Source: Bacteroidia bacterium
GTDB taxonomy: Bacteria > Bacteroidota > Bacteroidia > J057
DNA length: 64,000 nucleotides
Direction of reading: 5' to 3'
Assembly: GCA_033391075.1 (NCBI GenBank)
Contig: JAWPMV010000001.1
Location: 7,626,001-7,690,000 of the forward strand
Numbering within the stretch: position 1 is the first letter of the stretch; every line of letters begins with the position of its first letter. The position numbers were made by a program, and so were the translations under genes. Below, piece by piece: positions 41,810-49,859 of the stretch. The notes beneath the pieces were generated by a model. That model saw only the letters and a list, made by a program, of their open reading frames with translations, did no database searches and was not told where the DNA came from.

Positions 41810-43139
41810 TCATTTCATCATCTTCTGAGGTTCCAAATTTGATGGTCTTATTTGTCATATTTGAATAGACCGCCTCTCCCCTCAATCCTGTTCCTCCTTT
41901 AAGGATAATAGGGGGATTGAAATCTATCATAGGCGGATGTTGCCAGTCTCTGCTGAAATAGATCAGCTCTCCATCTCTGGGGCCTCCTTCCAGATAGATT
42001 CTAAACTCAGTATTTCTTTTATGTGCATGGCTAAATAAAAGGATGAGCTGTACTTCGTCTTCAAAAATATGAGTATTAGAGATTGTAGTAATTTTCTTTG
42101 GAGGGAGTTTGAAATCTTTATTGTTAATAAACAGATTTTCTGCCTCATACATAACCTTTTCTTTGGCTAAGGTGTGGAGGTTTACCCAGGCTTCTCCTAT
42201 CATATCTTCCTCTCCAAAATTTACATAGTGCGTATTAAAATCGATCCCATCATTAGCTGGAAATTTTAATGCTACACCCGGAGGGTAAAAATAGTCTGCA
42301 AATCTATACTGCGAACCAAATATGTAAATCCTATCCTTCATTTGACGAAGGGTAGACAAAACATAGCGACCATTATTTCTATACAGATCTCGGTAGACTC
42401 GAGATTCGGGTTTATCTCCCGGATATCTATGCATGAGAAAATGATGACTTCCTATTTTCATTGAAATCTCAAATCCCGAAATATAGATCGCTTCTTCATT
42501 TTCAAGGGGTTCATAGTAAAAGAGTTCTCGTTCTGTTCCCGGCTTTATTCGGAACGGCCCCATGTGAAATTGTATTCCCTGTGGAGGGGGATCAAGGGGC
42601 TTGGCTGCCGTTTGTGGAAGCTCTACCTGACTATGGTCCAGCAAGAGACTATCATCCGCTACCCAGCCAGTTTTAGGTGCTCCCTGTATGATCCATTCTT
42701 TTATATAAGCCAGCTCCCCATTCGTAAGAAAAGGCCCACCCAAAGGCATCATTTCCCCATAATGCGGATGATCCTGATAAAAATGTTCTGCATTTGGGGC
42801 ATTTATCTTTTCCCATAAGAAACTCTCTTCCAGACTTTTGATTCCTTCCTTTCGCAATAACCATAAGCCCTCATTTTCTGCTGCAGAATTAAAGGGTTTG
42901 CGATTTAAAAGGTTTTCATAGCCTGTTTCCTTGTTCAGGATCAAATCAGATTCTTGTGCAAAGCGACTATTGGGAGAATGACAGGCAACACATTTGGGCT
43001 CAAATATGTTGTGTTGGATCAATTCCCAACTTGAGTTGGGGATAAAGGGATCAACAATGATGGGGTCATGCTTGCAGCCATTCAGAAGGCCAAAAGCCCA
43101 AACGGCTAAAACAATGCATGAAAAAAGTCTTTTCTTCAT
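41778..43139 (-). CDS. Cytochrome c / copper type II monooxygenase-like fusion, lipoprotein
   Basis: A 453-residue protein with lipobox LLNGC (Cys 22). Residues 45-160 form a cytochrome c domain: CVACH (heme Cys50, Cys53, His54) and a distal Met candidate in MMPLGGPF. Residues 190-453 follow the PHM/DBH copper-monooxygenase plan with a complete set of ligands: SHHF (His232, His233), NTHYVN (His304) for the first copper, HAH (His371, His373) and DEMM (Met443/444) for the second. Known enzymes of this fold hydroxylate C-H bonds using copper and a reductant; here the fused heme could deliver the electrons. Substrate unknown; envelope-located. Confidence 0.85.
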   Translation of the reverse strand: MKKRLFSCIVLAVWAFGLLNGCKHDPIIVDPFIPNSSWELIQHNIFEPKCVACHSPNSRFAQESDLILNKETGYENLLNRKPFNSAAENEGLWLLRKEGIKSLEESFLWEKINAPNAEHFYQDHPHYGEMMPLGGPFLTNGELAYIKEWIIQGAPKTGWVADDSLLLDHSQVELPQTAAKPLDPPPQGIQFHMGPFRIKPGTERELFYYEPLENEEAIYISGFEISMKIGSHHFLMHRYPGDKPESRVYRDLYRNNGRYVLSTLRQMKDRIYIFGSQYRFADYFYPPGVALKFPANDGIDFNTHYVNFGEEDMIGEAWVNLHTLAKEKVMYEAENLFINNKDFKLPPKKITTISNTHIFEDEVQLILLFSHAHKRNTEFRIYLEGGPRDGELIYFSRDWQHPPMIDFNPPIILKGGTGLRGEAVYSNMTNKTIKFGTSEDDEMMIMSGTIFRN

Positions 43140-43256
43140 GATGCAAAGCTTTATCCTGCCTGGAACGAGGAGTCAAGCAGTTATATAAGTCAAAAACTGT
43201 AAGTTAATTTAGAGACTTCCTCTCCTTAGCTCCTATGACAAAAATCAATCTGAAGC

Positions 43257-43649
43257 TCAACCAAATAAATGGAATCGAAAACGGGCTAAATTCAGGATCA
43301 AGATCAGGAGAAGAAATATGAGAGACAGAGAATAGAAAAAAAGAAAACTACGATACAATCGATCTAGATAAGTCCATGGACTGAATTTGAGGAGACTGAC
43401 TAGCACCGAGATAGCCATGGACGCTCCAGACAAGATTACCCCCTGTATCAGTAAAACCGCACCTAATGCTTCGGGTGTATCAGTCTTTATCCGTGCATAA
43501 TCAAAGGGGAAAAGGATGAAATTGATCAGGGCAATAATAGCGATTAGGATAAGGAATTGTTGATTTCCTTTAGTCAATCTTGCCTTTTTTGCTTCATCAC
43601 GAGCTTCAAAAAGTAGGTCTTCTAATTCTTCTTGGTCCTTTTCTTCCAT
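43257..43649 (-). CDS. Small 3-TM membrane protein (paralogue of 38149-38529)
   Basis: A 130-residue protein with a charged N-terminal helix (EELEDLLFEARDEAKKARLT), then TM segments (FLILIAIIALINFILFPFDY, AVLLIQGVILSGASMAISVL, FLFFYSLSLIFLLLILILNL) and FSPWTYLDRLYRSFL before the last. Layout and sequence parallel the protein at 38149-38529. It starts 12 bp after the stop of the Cys-rich membrane protein upstream, so these two are likely co-transcribed. Function unknown. Confidence 0.75.
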   Translation of the reverse strand: MEEKDQEELEDLLFEARDEAKKARLTKGNQQFLILIAIIALINFILFPFDYARIKTDTPEALGAVLLIQGVILSGASMAISVLVSLLKFSPWTYLDRLYRSFLFFYSLSLIFLLLILILNLARFRFHLFG

Positions 43650-43661
43650 GAATGCTTGGTC

Positions 43662-44192
43662 TCAAACGTCCTCTAGCAGTTTTTGAGTTTTACTCCAGAG
43701 CCAGGGAATGAGTTTGGGAAATCGGCTATGGATGATCCATATACATGCCAAAATAATAAGAAATATACTGCCATTTACCTGCCAATCTTCCCAACGTTTA
43801 TATCTCGGGAAATAGTCTACAGTTCTCCACTGACTGACCTCAAATTCAGGGGCTATTTCGCATCTGTCCTCACGACATAGAATGGTGTCTGTACCTATGA
43901 TCTGTCCATCTACATAGAGGGGCATGGTAGCAATTTCAAAAACAAAGGGCTTGAAAGGATGATTGCCAACCAGATTCATTTGCGTCCGGAAGATTTCAGG
44001 ATCCCTGATGAGAATAGAGTCCGGAATCTGTAGTTTTTCTTCCAGGGTGCGGGCATTTGCACAAGGGCATCCACAAGCCTGACCCATGATAACAATGGCA
44101 TCTTCTGACATTTCTGTCCAGAGGTATTCCATAGGGTAGGGAAGATAAGCGGCTATTACAATAGCAAGACAAAGAGAAAAATAGAGTTTCAT
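43662..44192 (-). CDS. Membrane protein with CGCPC motif
   Basis: A 176-residue protein with an N-terminal signal/anchor (LYFSLCLAIVIAAYLPY), an extracytoplasmic part with the dense motif MGQACGCPCANARTL and a later pair of Cys (ILCREDRCE), and a C-terminal TM helix (GSIFLIILACIWIIHS) with a tail containing W-L-W. The Cys motif could bind metal or take part in disulfides. No family recognised. It heads a two-gene transcript with the 3-TM protein. Confidence 0.7.
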   Translation of the reverse strand: MKLYFSLCLAIVIAAYLPYPMEYLWTEMSEDAIVIMGQACGCPCANARTLEEKLQIPDSILIRDPEIFRTQMNLVGNHPFKPFVFEIATMPLYVDGQIIGTDTILCREDRCEIAPEFEVSQWRTVDYFPRYKRWEDWQVNGSIFLIILACIWIIHSRFPKLIPWLWSKTQKLLEDV

Positions 44193-44455
44193 GCATTCAT
44201 TTTTTAGAATAAATGCATAGATATTTTTCGGACCCTAATGGGCAAATCAGGTATATGACAACGTAATTTAGGAGTAGGATAGGTCTTGAGTACTCCTCAT
44301 CAAATATCCTAAAATATTGCTGTTCTTGCAAATAGAGATGAGCAGAGCATTTGTCTCAGCGAATTTTGACTCCCACTTTTTCTGAAAAAGGGGAATATGT
44401 GTCTCAATTCACAGGCTTTCATTTTTATAAGTAAAAGCCGTAAACAAAGCCTGAT

Positions 44456-45274
44456 CTAATTCTTCCTTTGCAGCAATAACCAGCTATAAAATTGTGTGCT
44501 GGTATAGACATCATCCCAGACATTGTGAATGTCTCTTTCAAATACGGTAAAGATGTTTTTGTGCTTGAGATATTCCTGAGAAAAAGTTTTGGCCGTATTC
44601 ATGCGAAAGAATTTCTCGGCTCCCAAAGCTTCAATTTTCTCTACAGCTTCTTTGATTGGGGGAAAGACCAGACTTGGGTCTTCATTCGCATGTGCCACCC
44701 AAAAGGAAAGCTCTTTCATGGCCGAAAAATCTTCTACCATCCAGACCCCACCTGCCATGGGTGCCACAGCAGCAAATACATCGTACATACTTGCTGCCAA
44801 TCCCCAACTTCCCATCCCCCCACGACTCAAGCCCGTCAGGTATATTCTTTGTGCATCAACCCGGTATTTATCTTTCAGTTCCTCAATTATGTCCCGCAAT
44901 ACCTCTTCCTCTTCAAAATATTGTCCATCTCGAATATGGGGACAAACTACAATGAAAGAATCCAGGAGCATCTGATTGAGTCTTTTGCTCATATCCGTTT
45001 CCTTTTCCAGCATCATCGGAATTTCTCCCATTGCAATACCACTTACCGGTCCCCCGACGGCTGCACTGCCTTGTAGAAACATAAGCAAGGGATAGGAATG
45101 TGTGTTCTTTTTATAGCTCTGTGGTAGATAGAGCAAAAATCCATCTACCTGGCTGTCGGGATAGGATCGTTCTAATGTGATTTGTCTTCCCGGCTCGGCT
45201 TGATCCTGAGCAGCTAGCTGAGCAGTTGATAGAGCAAATAAAAAGATGAGGAGAATGATGGATGAATGTTTCAT
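44456..45274 (-). CDS. Secreted alpha/beta hydrolase (phospholipase/esterase D-like)
   Basis: A 272-residue protein with signal peptide ending AQLAAQ. Motifs: oxyanion LLMFLQGSAAVGG, nucleophile elbow TGLSRGGMGSWGLA, acid region HANEDPSLVFP and final His in FERDIHNVWDDVY. The order and spacing match the feruloyl-esterase/PHB-depolymerase-like group of the alpha/beta hydrolases, often fused to or named 'prolyl oligopeptidase' type in this phylum. It likely cleaves an ester in the periplasm or outside the cell. Stands alone. Confidence 0.85.
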   Translation of the reverse strand: MKHSSIILLIFLFALSTAQLAAQDQAEPGRQITLERSYPDSQVDGFLLYLPQSYKKNTHSYPLLMFLQGSAAVGGPVSGIAMGEIPMMLEKETDMSKRLNQMLLDSFIVVCPHIRDGQYFEEEEVLRDIIEELKDKYRVDAQRIYLTGLSRGGMGSWGLAASMYDVFAAVAPMAGGVWMVEDFSAMKELSFWVAHANEDPSLVFPPIKEAVEKIEALGAEKFFRMNTAKTFSQEYLKHKNIFTVFERDIHNVWDDVYTSTQFYSWLLLQRKN

Positions 45275-45329
45275 GGGTTTGAGCTTTATCCTAAGTTATC
45301 ATCTTTTTGGGAAGATGTGGGATGGGGAA

Positions 45330-45421
45330 AGTATTCTGGTGTTCTAGTATTCAGGTATTCTGCTCATATTTTAGAATAAAATAGAAACGAGAACACATGA
45401 ACACCAGAATACTTGAACACA
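45330..45421. repeat. Dispersed repeat with GAACACCAGAATACT arms
   Basis: Exact 15-bp inverted arms AGTATTCTGGTGTTC (45330-45344) and GAACACCAGAATACT (45399-45413), with further GAACAC copies at both sides of the right arm. The outer right part GAACACCAGAATACTTGAAC recurs with a few changes at 50802-50821. It starts 5 bp after the stop of the methyltransferase gene. Function unknown; a 3'-end hairpin or a decayed MITE-type element are both possible. Confidence 0.7.
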
Positions 45422-45425
45422 TCCT

Positions 45426-46064
45426 CTACTTCAAAACCTCCGTCAACTCAGATCCCCCTTTTGCATCCTGAAGCCGGACACTTCTGTATTTCTCAGGCTT
45501 TGACCTCAGGTAGCTCAGATAGGGTTTTGCGCTGGGGAAAGAGGCATTGTCCGCATAAATCAAGGCTCCTTTTTTTAGGCGAGGCTCAAGTAGCTCCATC
45601 AAGGGCAAATAGAGGTCATTCCATCCGTCCATGAGGAGGAAATCGATCTGCTCAGGAGTTTCCTTTAGCGTTTCCAGGGCATCCCCTTCTCTCAGGTCTA
45701 TCCACTCTGCCAGTCCTGCTTCTTCAAAATTCTGCTGGGCAAGTCTGCATTTTCCCGGAAGTAATTCAGTTGTGATCACCTTAGCTCCATTTTCCCTTGC
45801 AGCAATAGCGAGGTAGAGGGTGGATATACCAAAGGAGGTTCCAAATTCGACGATGTTTTTGAATTCTTTCTCAAGAAGGAGTTTGTACAAATACTCTCCC
45901 TGATCACGTGAAATTGCAAGGTAAGCATCCTTCATATCTTCTGGCCTCAAGGGGCGAAAAACTCCTTTGCTAAGGCCTTTGAAGATAGTGAATCCTTCGG
46001 AAGAAGCTTCATCATGAAGCCTGTTTAGGGTAGTGTATACCCGTTGATCTGAAATTATACTCAT
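45426..46064 (-). CDS. Class I SAM-dependent O-methyltransferase
   Basis: A 212-residue cytoplasmic enzyme. The SAM-binding core reads IVEFGTSFGISTLYLAIAAR (motif I), VITTELLPGKCRLAQQNFEE (acidic post-I), ALETLKETPEQIDFLLMDG (motif II) and LKKGALIYADN (motif III). The pattern matches the catechol/caffeoyl-CoA-type O-methyltransferase group (methyltransf_24/3). Acceptor unknown. It is followed directly by the dispersed repeat at 45330 and is otherwise alone. Confidence 0.87.
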   Translation of the reverse strand: MSIISDQRVYTTLNRLHDEASSEGFTIFKGLSKGVFRPLRPEDMKDAYLAISRDQGEYLYKLLLEKEFKNIVEFGTSFGISTLYLAIAARENGAKVITTELLPGKCRLAQQNFEEAGLAEWIDLREGDALETLKETPEQIDFLLMDGWNDLYLPLMELLEPRLKKGALIYADNASFPSAKPYLSYLRSKPEKYRSVRLQDAKGGSELTEVLK

Positions 46065-46353
46065 TAACTGTGTTTGGTAAAATGAAAAAACTCTTTTGGG
46101 TAGTTCGTCAGTTTGTTAGCCTTTTTTCATTTTAACAAGAGGAGAATTTTTTGAACGAAAAGTCAAAAATCCAGTCTTTGTCTATAAAAATCAAGTAGTC
46201 ATCTAACTCATAGTAAGTCACTTTTTTATGACTAAAATTGAGTATCAGTGTTTTAGGGATGAATATTTTTTGAAATTTTTTTCGATCGCTTTCTTCAGTA
46301 AATTAAATCAGGTGTTTTGGGCCCAAAGAAGGTCCGAACTTCAATCCTTGATC

Positions 46354-47451
46354 ATGTCATATTCCCTGGCAAGCATACTGGCAATTCTTGTGAGTTTTCA
46401 ACTCGCCTTTCTGGCAACTTTCCTGCTTACTAACAAAAAAGGGAATCAGCTCAGCAATGCATTATTGGGGATATTATTTGCACTGATCGCCCTCAATCTG
46501 ACGGACCTGGCCCTGCAGTTATTTGATCCTGCTTTGGCTCCTTTATTTTTGGCTAAACTAAATGATGCCTTTCTCTTTGTCTTTGGTCCCCTGATCTATT
46601 TGTATACCAAGTCGATCATCTACTCTAATTTTCGACTCACTCTTCGGGACCTTATTCATCTGATTCCGGCTATTTTGGTCTTGATAATTTTTTTCCTTCC
46701 CCAGGAATCAGCTCCTGCTACCCAGGTCCAGGGGGCCCTTCCTCTTTCTGTCCAAATCTACAATCTCATCTTGTACCTTCATTTGTTTGCTTACTATTTA
46801 TCCTCCCTATCCCTACTCAAAACATATCGTCGAGAAATCAGAGAAAACTATTCCAATCTAAGCGAGCGGAATTTGAGCTGGCTGGCTTTTGCCATCAACA
46901 ATTTTGGAATCATGATCCTCTTTTCTTTGATAATGACCCTCAGTCCTATAACTGGCTCTCCCTTGGTGATTAGCCTGGGCTTGTTTGGGATACTCTTGTT
47001 TATATTCTATTTCATAAACCGGGTGATTTTTAAAGCGCTTCGTCAGCCTGAACTGTTCTCCGGAATTCCTCAAGCTCCCTCCCGGAAATATGCCTCGTCC
47101 AAATTGGTGCATGACGAAGCTGAGGAAATTAGCACTCAACTTATCAAACTCATGTCCGAAGAGCGCTTGTTTCTAAATCCTGATTTGACCTTGGATCAGT
47201 TGGCTAAACGTCTGGGGTATCCAGTCAAAACACTCTCACAGGTTATCAATCAATCTATAGAGAAAAGCTTTTATGATTTTGTGAATGAATACAGAATCGA
47301 AGAAGCACAGAAGCTCTTAAAAAATCCGCCTGATCCCCGAATGACCATACAAGAAGTGATGTATGATGTGGGCTTTAGTTCGAAATCTTCTTTCAATACT
47401 GTTTTCAAGAAATTGACTGGAAAAACACCCAGCGAGTTTCGGAAATCCTAA
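46354..47451 (+). CDS. Membrane-bound AraC family transcriptional regulator
   Basis: A 365-residue protein from the ATG at 46354 (MSYSLASILAILVSFQLA), chosen because it opens into the first TM helix; upstream in-frame codons lack a start context. Residues 1-250 hold about seven TM helices (LNLTDLALQLFDPALAPLFL, LIHLIPAILVLIIFFLP, LPLSVQIYNLILYLHLFAY, VISLGLFGILLFIFYFINRV). The C-terminal 100 residues are an AraC DNA-binding domain with two helix-turn-helices (LTLDQLAKRLGYPVKTLSQV, TIQEVMYDVGFSSKSSFNTV, FKKLTGKTPSEFRKS). Membrane signal sensing is inferred. The CPBP gene follows 94 bp downstream, with an inverted repeat between. Confidence 0.9.
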   Translation: MSYSLASILAILVSFQLAFLATFLLTNKKGNQLSNALLGILFALIALNLTDLALQLFDPALAPLFLAKLNDAFLFVFGPLIYLYTKSIIYSNFRLTLRDLIHLIPAILVLIIFFLPQESAPATQVQGALPLSVQIYNLILYLHLFAYYLSSLSLLKTYRREIRENYSNLSERNLSWLAFAINNFGIMILFSLIMTLSPITGSPLVISLGLFGILLFIFYFINRVIFKALRQPELFSGIPQAPSRKYASSKLVHDEAEEISTQLIKLMSEERLFLNPDLTLDQLAKRLGYPVKTLSQVINQSIEKSFYDFVNEYRIEEAQKLLKNPPDPRMTIQEVMYDVGFSSKSSFNTVFKKLTGKTPSEFRKS

Positions 47452-47471
47452 TCTTTGTTCAATAATATTTC

Positions 47472-47493
47472 GTTCGAATTCCGGTATTCGAAC
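47472..47493 (+). promoter_or_regulatory. Inverted repeat between the AraC and CPBP genes
   Basis: GTTCGAAT (47472-47479) and ATTCGAAC (47486-47493), exact inverse copies with a 6-base spacer, 52 bp upstream of the CPBP start codon. Could be an operator for the upstream regulator; no T tract, so a terminator is unlikely. Confidence 0.4.
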
Positions 47494-47544
47494 CATTGTC
47501 AGGCTTCCTATTAGCTATTTGAGGAAAACAAAAATTGAATTCCT

Positions 47545-48315
47545 ATGAATACTTCAAATAGTTCAGCAAGTCTGTTCTCTGCTAAAATCGGTCAGAATCT
47601 TCATCAGAATACTTGGGCGAAAGTGGCTGAAATACTGGGATTATTTCTGCTCGCATTTTTAATTCTGGGGATCGGTAGTCCCTATGTAGCAGAAAACCCA
47701 TTTTACACACAAATTTTAGTCTGGTTCGCCAATGTTGCCATGATCATCTATGTTTGGATGGGGCTTAGGCTGAGAGGAGAAAATTGGAAGGCCTTTGGTT
47801 TTAGTTTTACCTGGCCGGGCTGGAAGGAGGCATTGAAAATCTTTGGCCTTTCTCTCCTGGTATTTATCATTACTACAGCAGTTTTTGTTCTGGTCGGGGG
47901 TTTTCTTTCGAGTATGGGAGATGAGATCGAAAAAGCCGATATGAGTTCCTATAATTATCTGGCTGGAAATCTTCCTTTGACCATACTTGCACTGCTTGGG
48001 GTTTTTATCGTTTCCAGTTTTGGGGAGGAAGTGGTCTATCGGGCATTCCTAATGAATCGAATAGGGGAATTGGGAAATAATAAAAAATGGGCCTGGTTCT
48101 TAGCCGTACTACTCAGTTCTATAATCTTTGGATTAGTGCATGCAAGCTGGGGCTGGATGGGGATGGTTCAAACGGCTTTTATGGGACTTTCTCTGGCCTT
48201 GTTTTATTTGTTCTTCGGCCGAAAATTATGGATCAATATAATTGCTCATGTCTATATGGATGCAATTCTGATCATACAAATGTATATGCCTGCACAGGAT
48301 ATGGGAGTAGTTTAA
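47545..48315 (+). CDS. CPBP family intramembrane metalloprotease
   Basis: A 256-residue protein with about eight TM helices. The ABI/CPBP catalytic signature is present: SSFGEEVVYRAFLMNRIG (EExxxR), FGLVHASWGWMGM (the FxxxH type motif) and NIIAHVYMDAILI (the HxxxD/N part). These residues coordinate the catalytic metal in CAAX-type proteases, which cleave near membrane-embedded sites; some homologues serve peptide self-immunity or stress signalling. It lies next to a membrane AraC regulator, which could control it, with an inverted repeat in between. Confidence 0.9.
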   Translation: MNTSNSSASLFSAKIGQNLHQNTWAKVAEILGLFLLAFLILGIGSPYVAENPFYTQILVWFANVAMIIYVWMGLRLRGENWKAFGFSFTWPGWKEALKIFGLSLLVFIITTAVFVLVGGFLSSMGDEIEKADMSSYNYLAGNLPLTILALLGVFIVSSFGEEVVYRAFLMNRIGELGNNKKWAWFLAVLLSSIIFGLVHASWGWMGMVQTAFMGLSLALFYLFFGRKLWINIIAHVYMDAILIIQMYMPAQDMGVV

Positions 48316-48316
48316 A

Positions 48317-48676
48317 TTAAACCTTCATTAGCAAATCCAAAGCCCCGAAACCTGCACAGCCAATAATGATGGTCCAGGAAATCCAGTCTTTGAATTCATT
48401 GTTTTTGTGTTTGAGAAAGAGGAGGTGGAGAAAGAGATGTATGATAAAAAAGTAGTCCAATCCCCGTATCAGGCTCTCTGGATCTGGCAGGCTTTGCAAA
48501 TAATGTATGGGGAAGTAATACAAAGGGATGTGGATGAACATGAATATGGGGAAGGCGACTTTTTCATCCATCATTGAAAGTCCCGGGAAAATGCGCCACT
48601 CTCTGCAGCGAATCGCATCCATTTCATGCATGAGGATAAAGGCAAAGGCGAGGTAAAAGAAAAAATGTTCGAGCAT
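48317..48676 (-). CDS. DUF6713 family membrane protein
   Basis: A 119-residue protein from the ATG at 48676 (MLEHFFFYLAFAFILMHEMD). The conserved N-terminal pattern FAFILMHEMDAIRCREWRIF followed by FPIFMFIHIPLYYF matches the DUF6713 family, small proteins with four hydrophobic segments and a conserved His-Glu-x-Asp-Ala turn whose function is unknown. It ends convergently to the CPBP gene with no gap to speak of. The terminator hairpin of the upstream gene lies 35 bp before it. Confidence 0.75.
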   Translation of the reverse strand: MLEHFFFYLAFAFILMHEMDAIRCREWRIFPGLSMMDEKVAFPIFMFIHIPLYYFPIHYLQSLPDPESLIRGLDYFFIIHLFLHLLFLKHKNNEFKDWISWTIIIGCAGFGALDLLMKV

Positions 48677-48710
48677 AAGGCAAAAAATAAAATCTGACTT
48701 CCTGAAAATA

Positions 48711-48748
48711 AAAAAAGCGACTTGAGCTATCAACTCAAGTCGCTTTTT
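48711..48748 (-). terminator. Strong bidirectional terminator after the pirin gene
   Basis: Exact 10-bp stem GCGACTTGAG / CTCAAGTCGC (48717-48726 and 48734-48743) with a 7-base loop, flanked by AAAAAA and TTTTT so that a U tract follows the hairpin on either strand. On the minus strand it directly follows the pirin gene (stop at 48761). Confidence 0.85.
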
Positions 48749-48760
48749 GAAAGCTTTACT

Positions 48761-49639
48761 TTAGACATTCATCGGCACTTCCATCAACAATACTTTGGCA
48801 TCGCTATTTGCTTTCACTTCGATCTTATCGGTATTCCAGACCCCAAATCCATCTCGCTTGTTCAAGCCTTGTCCTTCGATACTTACTTCTCCCTCCAAAA
48901 CGAAAGCATATACGCCATTACCTGATTTGTTGAGTTTATAGGTATCGCTTGCACCCGACTCGAAATTTCCAATCTGGAACCAGGCATCCTGATGAATCCA
49001 TACGCCCTGATCCTCGGCATTTGGAGAAAGGATTTGGTAAAACTCATTCTGCTTTTCTACTTCTTTGAGAGAAAGCTGGTCATAGCGAGGCTCTACATTC
49101 TTTTTATTCGGGAATATCCAGATTTGCAGGAACTTCACTGCTTTGTCAGGGTTCTTATTGTATTCGCTGTGAAATACGCCTGTACCAGCACTCATTACCT
49201 GTATATCTCCTTCTCGGATGACAGCTTTGGTACCCATGCTATCCTGGTGCTCAAGGTCTCCTTCCAATGGGATGGAGATGATTTCCATGTTATCGTGGGG
49301 ATGGGTACCAAAGCCTTTCCCTTCGGAAACTACATCATCATTCAGTACCCGTAGCACCCCAAAGTGCATGCGCTCCGGATTGTAGTAATTGGCGAAGCTA
49401 AAGCTGTGATGGCTGTTCAACCAACCATGATTAGCCTGTCCTCGGCTTTCTGCTTTGTGCAATACAGTGTTCATTGTTCTTTCCTCCTTATTTGGTAAAT
49501 GATTGAATCCTATTTGTTTGATCATTTGATCGTAAGTCGAGTGTTTAAGCTTCACTTTTGAAATTCCTGCCAGTGGAGAGGCCATGCTAGCAGCAGCTCC
49601 TGTGAGTAGGCTTTTTTTGAGAAATTCTTTACGATCCAT
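48761..49639 (-). CDS. Pirin family protein with Tat-type signal
   Basis: A 292-residue protein from the ATG at 49639. The first 25 residues (MDRKEFLKKSLLTGAAASMA) have the twin-arginine-like R-K-x-F-L-K-K and hydrophobic segment of Bacteroidota Tat signals, then a linker GFNHLPN precedes the normal pirin start MNTVLHKAESRGQANHGWLN. The bicupin core has the metal-site motifs FGTHPHDNMEIISIP (two His, Glu) and GTGVFHSEYN. Pirins bind iron and some act as quercetin dioxygenases; here the protein would act in the periplasm. A strong terminator follows, so it is monocistronic. Confidence 0.9.
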   Translation of the reverse strand: MDRKEFLKKSLLTGAAASMASPLAGISKVKLKHSTYDQMIKQIGFNHLPNKEERTMNTVLHKAESRGQANHGWLNSHHSFSFANYYNPERMHFGVLRVLNDDVVSEGKGFGTHPHDNMEIISIPLEGDLEHQDSMGTKAVIREGDIQVMSAGTGVFHSEYNKNPDKAVKFLQIWIFPNKKNVEPRYDQLSLKEVEKQNEFYQILSPNAEDQGVWIHQDAWFQIGNFESGASDTYKLNKSGNGVYAFVLEGEVSIEGQGLNKRDGFGVWNTDKIEVKANSDAKVLLMEVPMNV

Positions 49640-49859
49640 TTGTATAAGCATTTATATTTTCTTCCCACTTTTTCTCTCAAAAAGTGGGGCAAAAAGTCGG
49701 AACGAACCATCCAAGGCCATCTCACATTCCAACCTCCCCGCGTTCGTTCCATCTCCAGCGCACGTTTTCAGATTACTGATCTCGTTGCATTACAAAGATC
49801 ATAGAATTACTTCTCAGAAAGAATATGAGAATACGTGAAAGACTTATGAAAATCCGACT

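Noticed and set aside
44492-45076. A 194-codon plus-strand frame rich in Cys and His
   Set aside because: Antisense to the complete alpha/beta hydrolase with an intact triad.
46228-46353. Extended N-terminus of the AraC membrane regulator
   Set aside because: The added residues have poor start context and are unlike the family; the ATG at 46354 opens directly into the first membrane helix.
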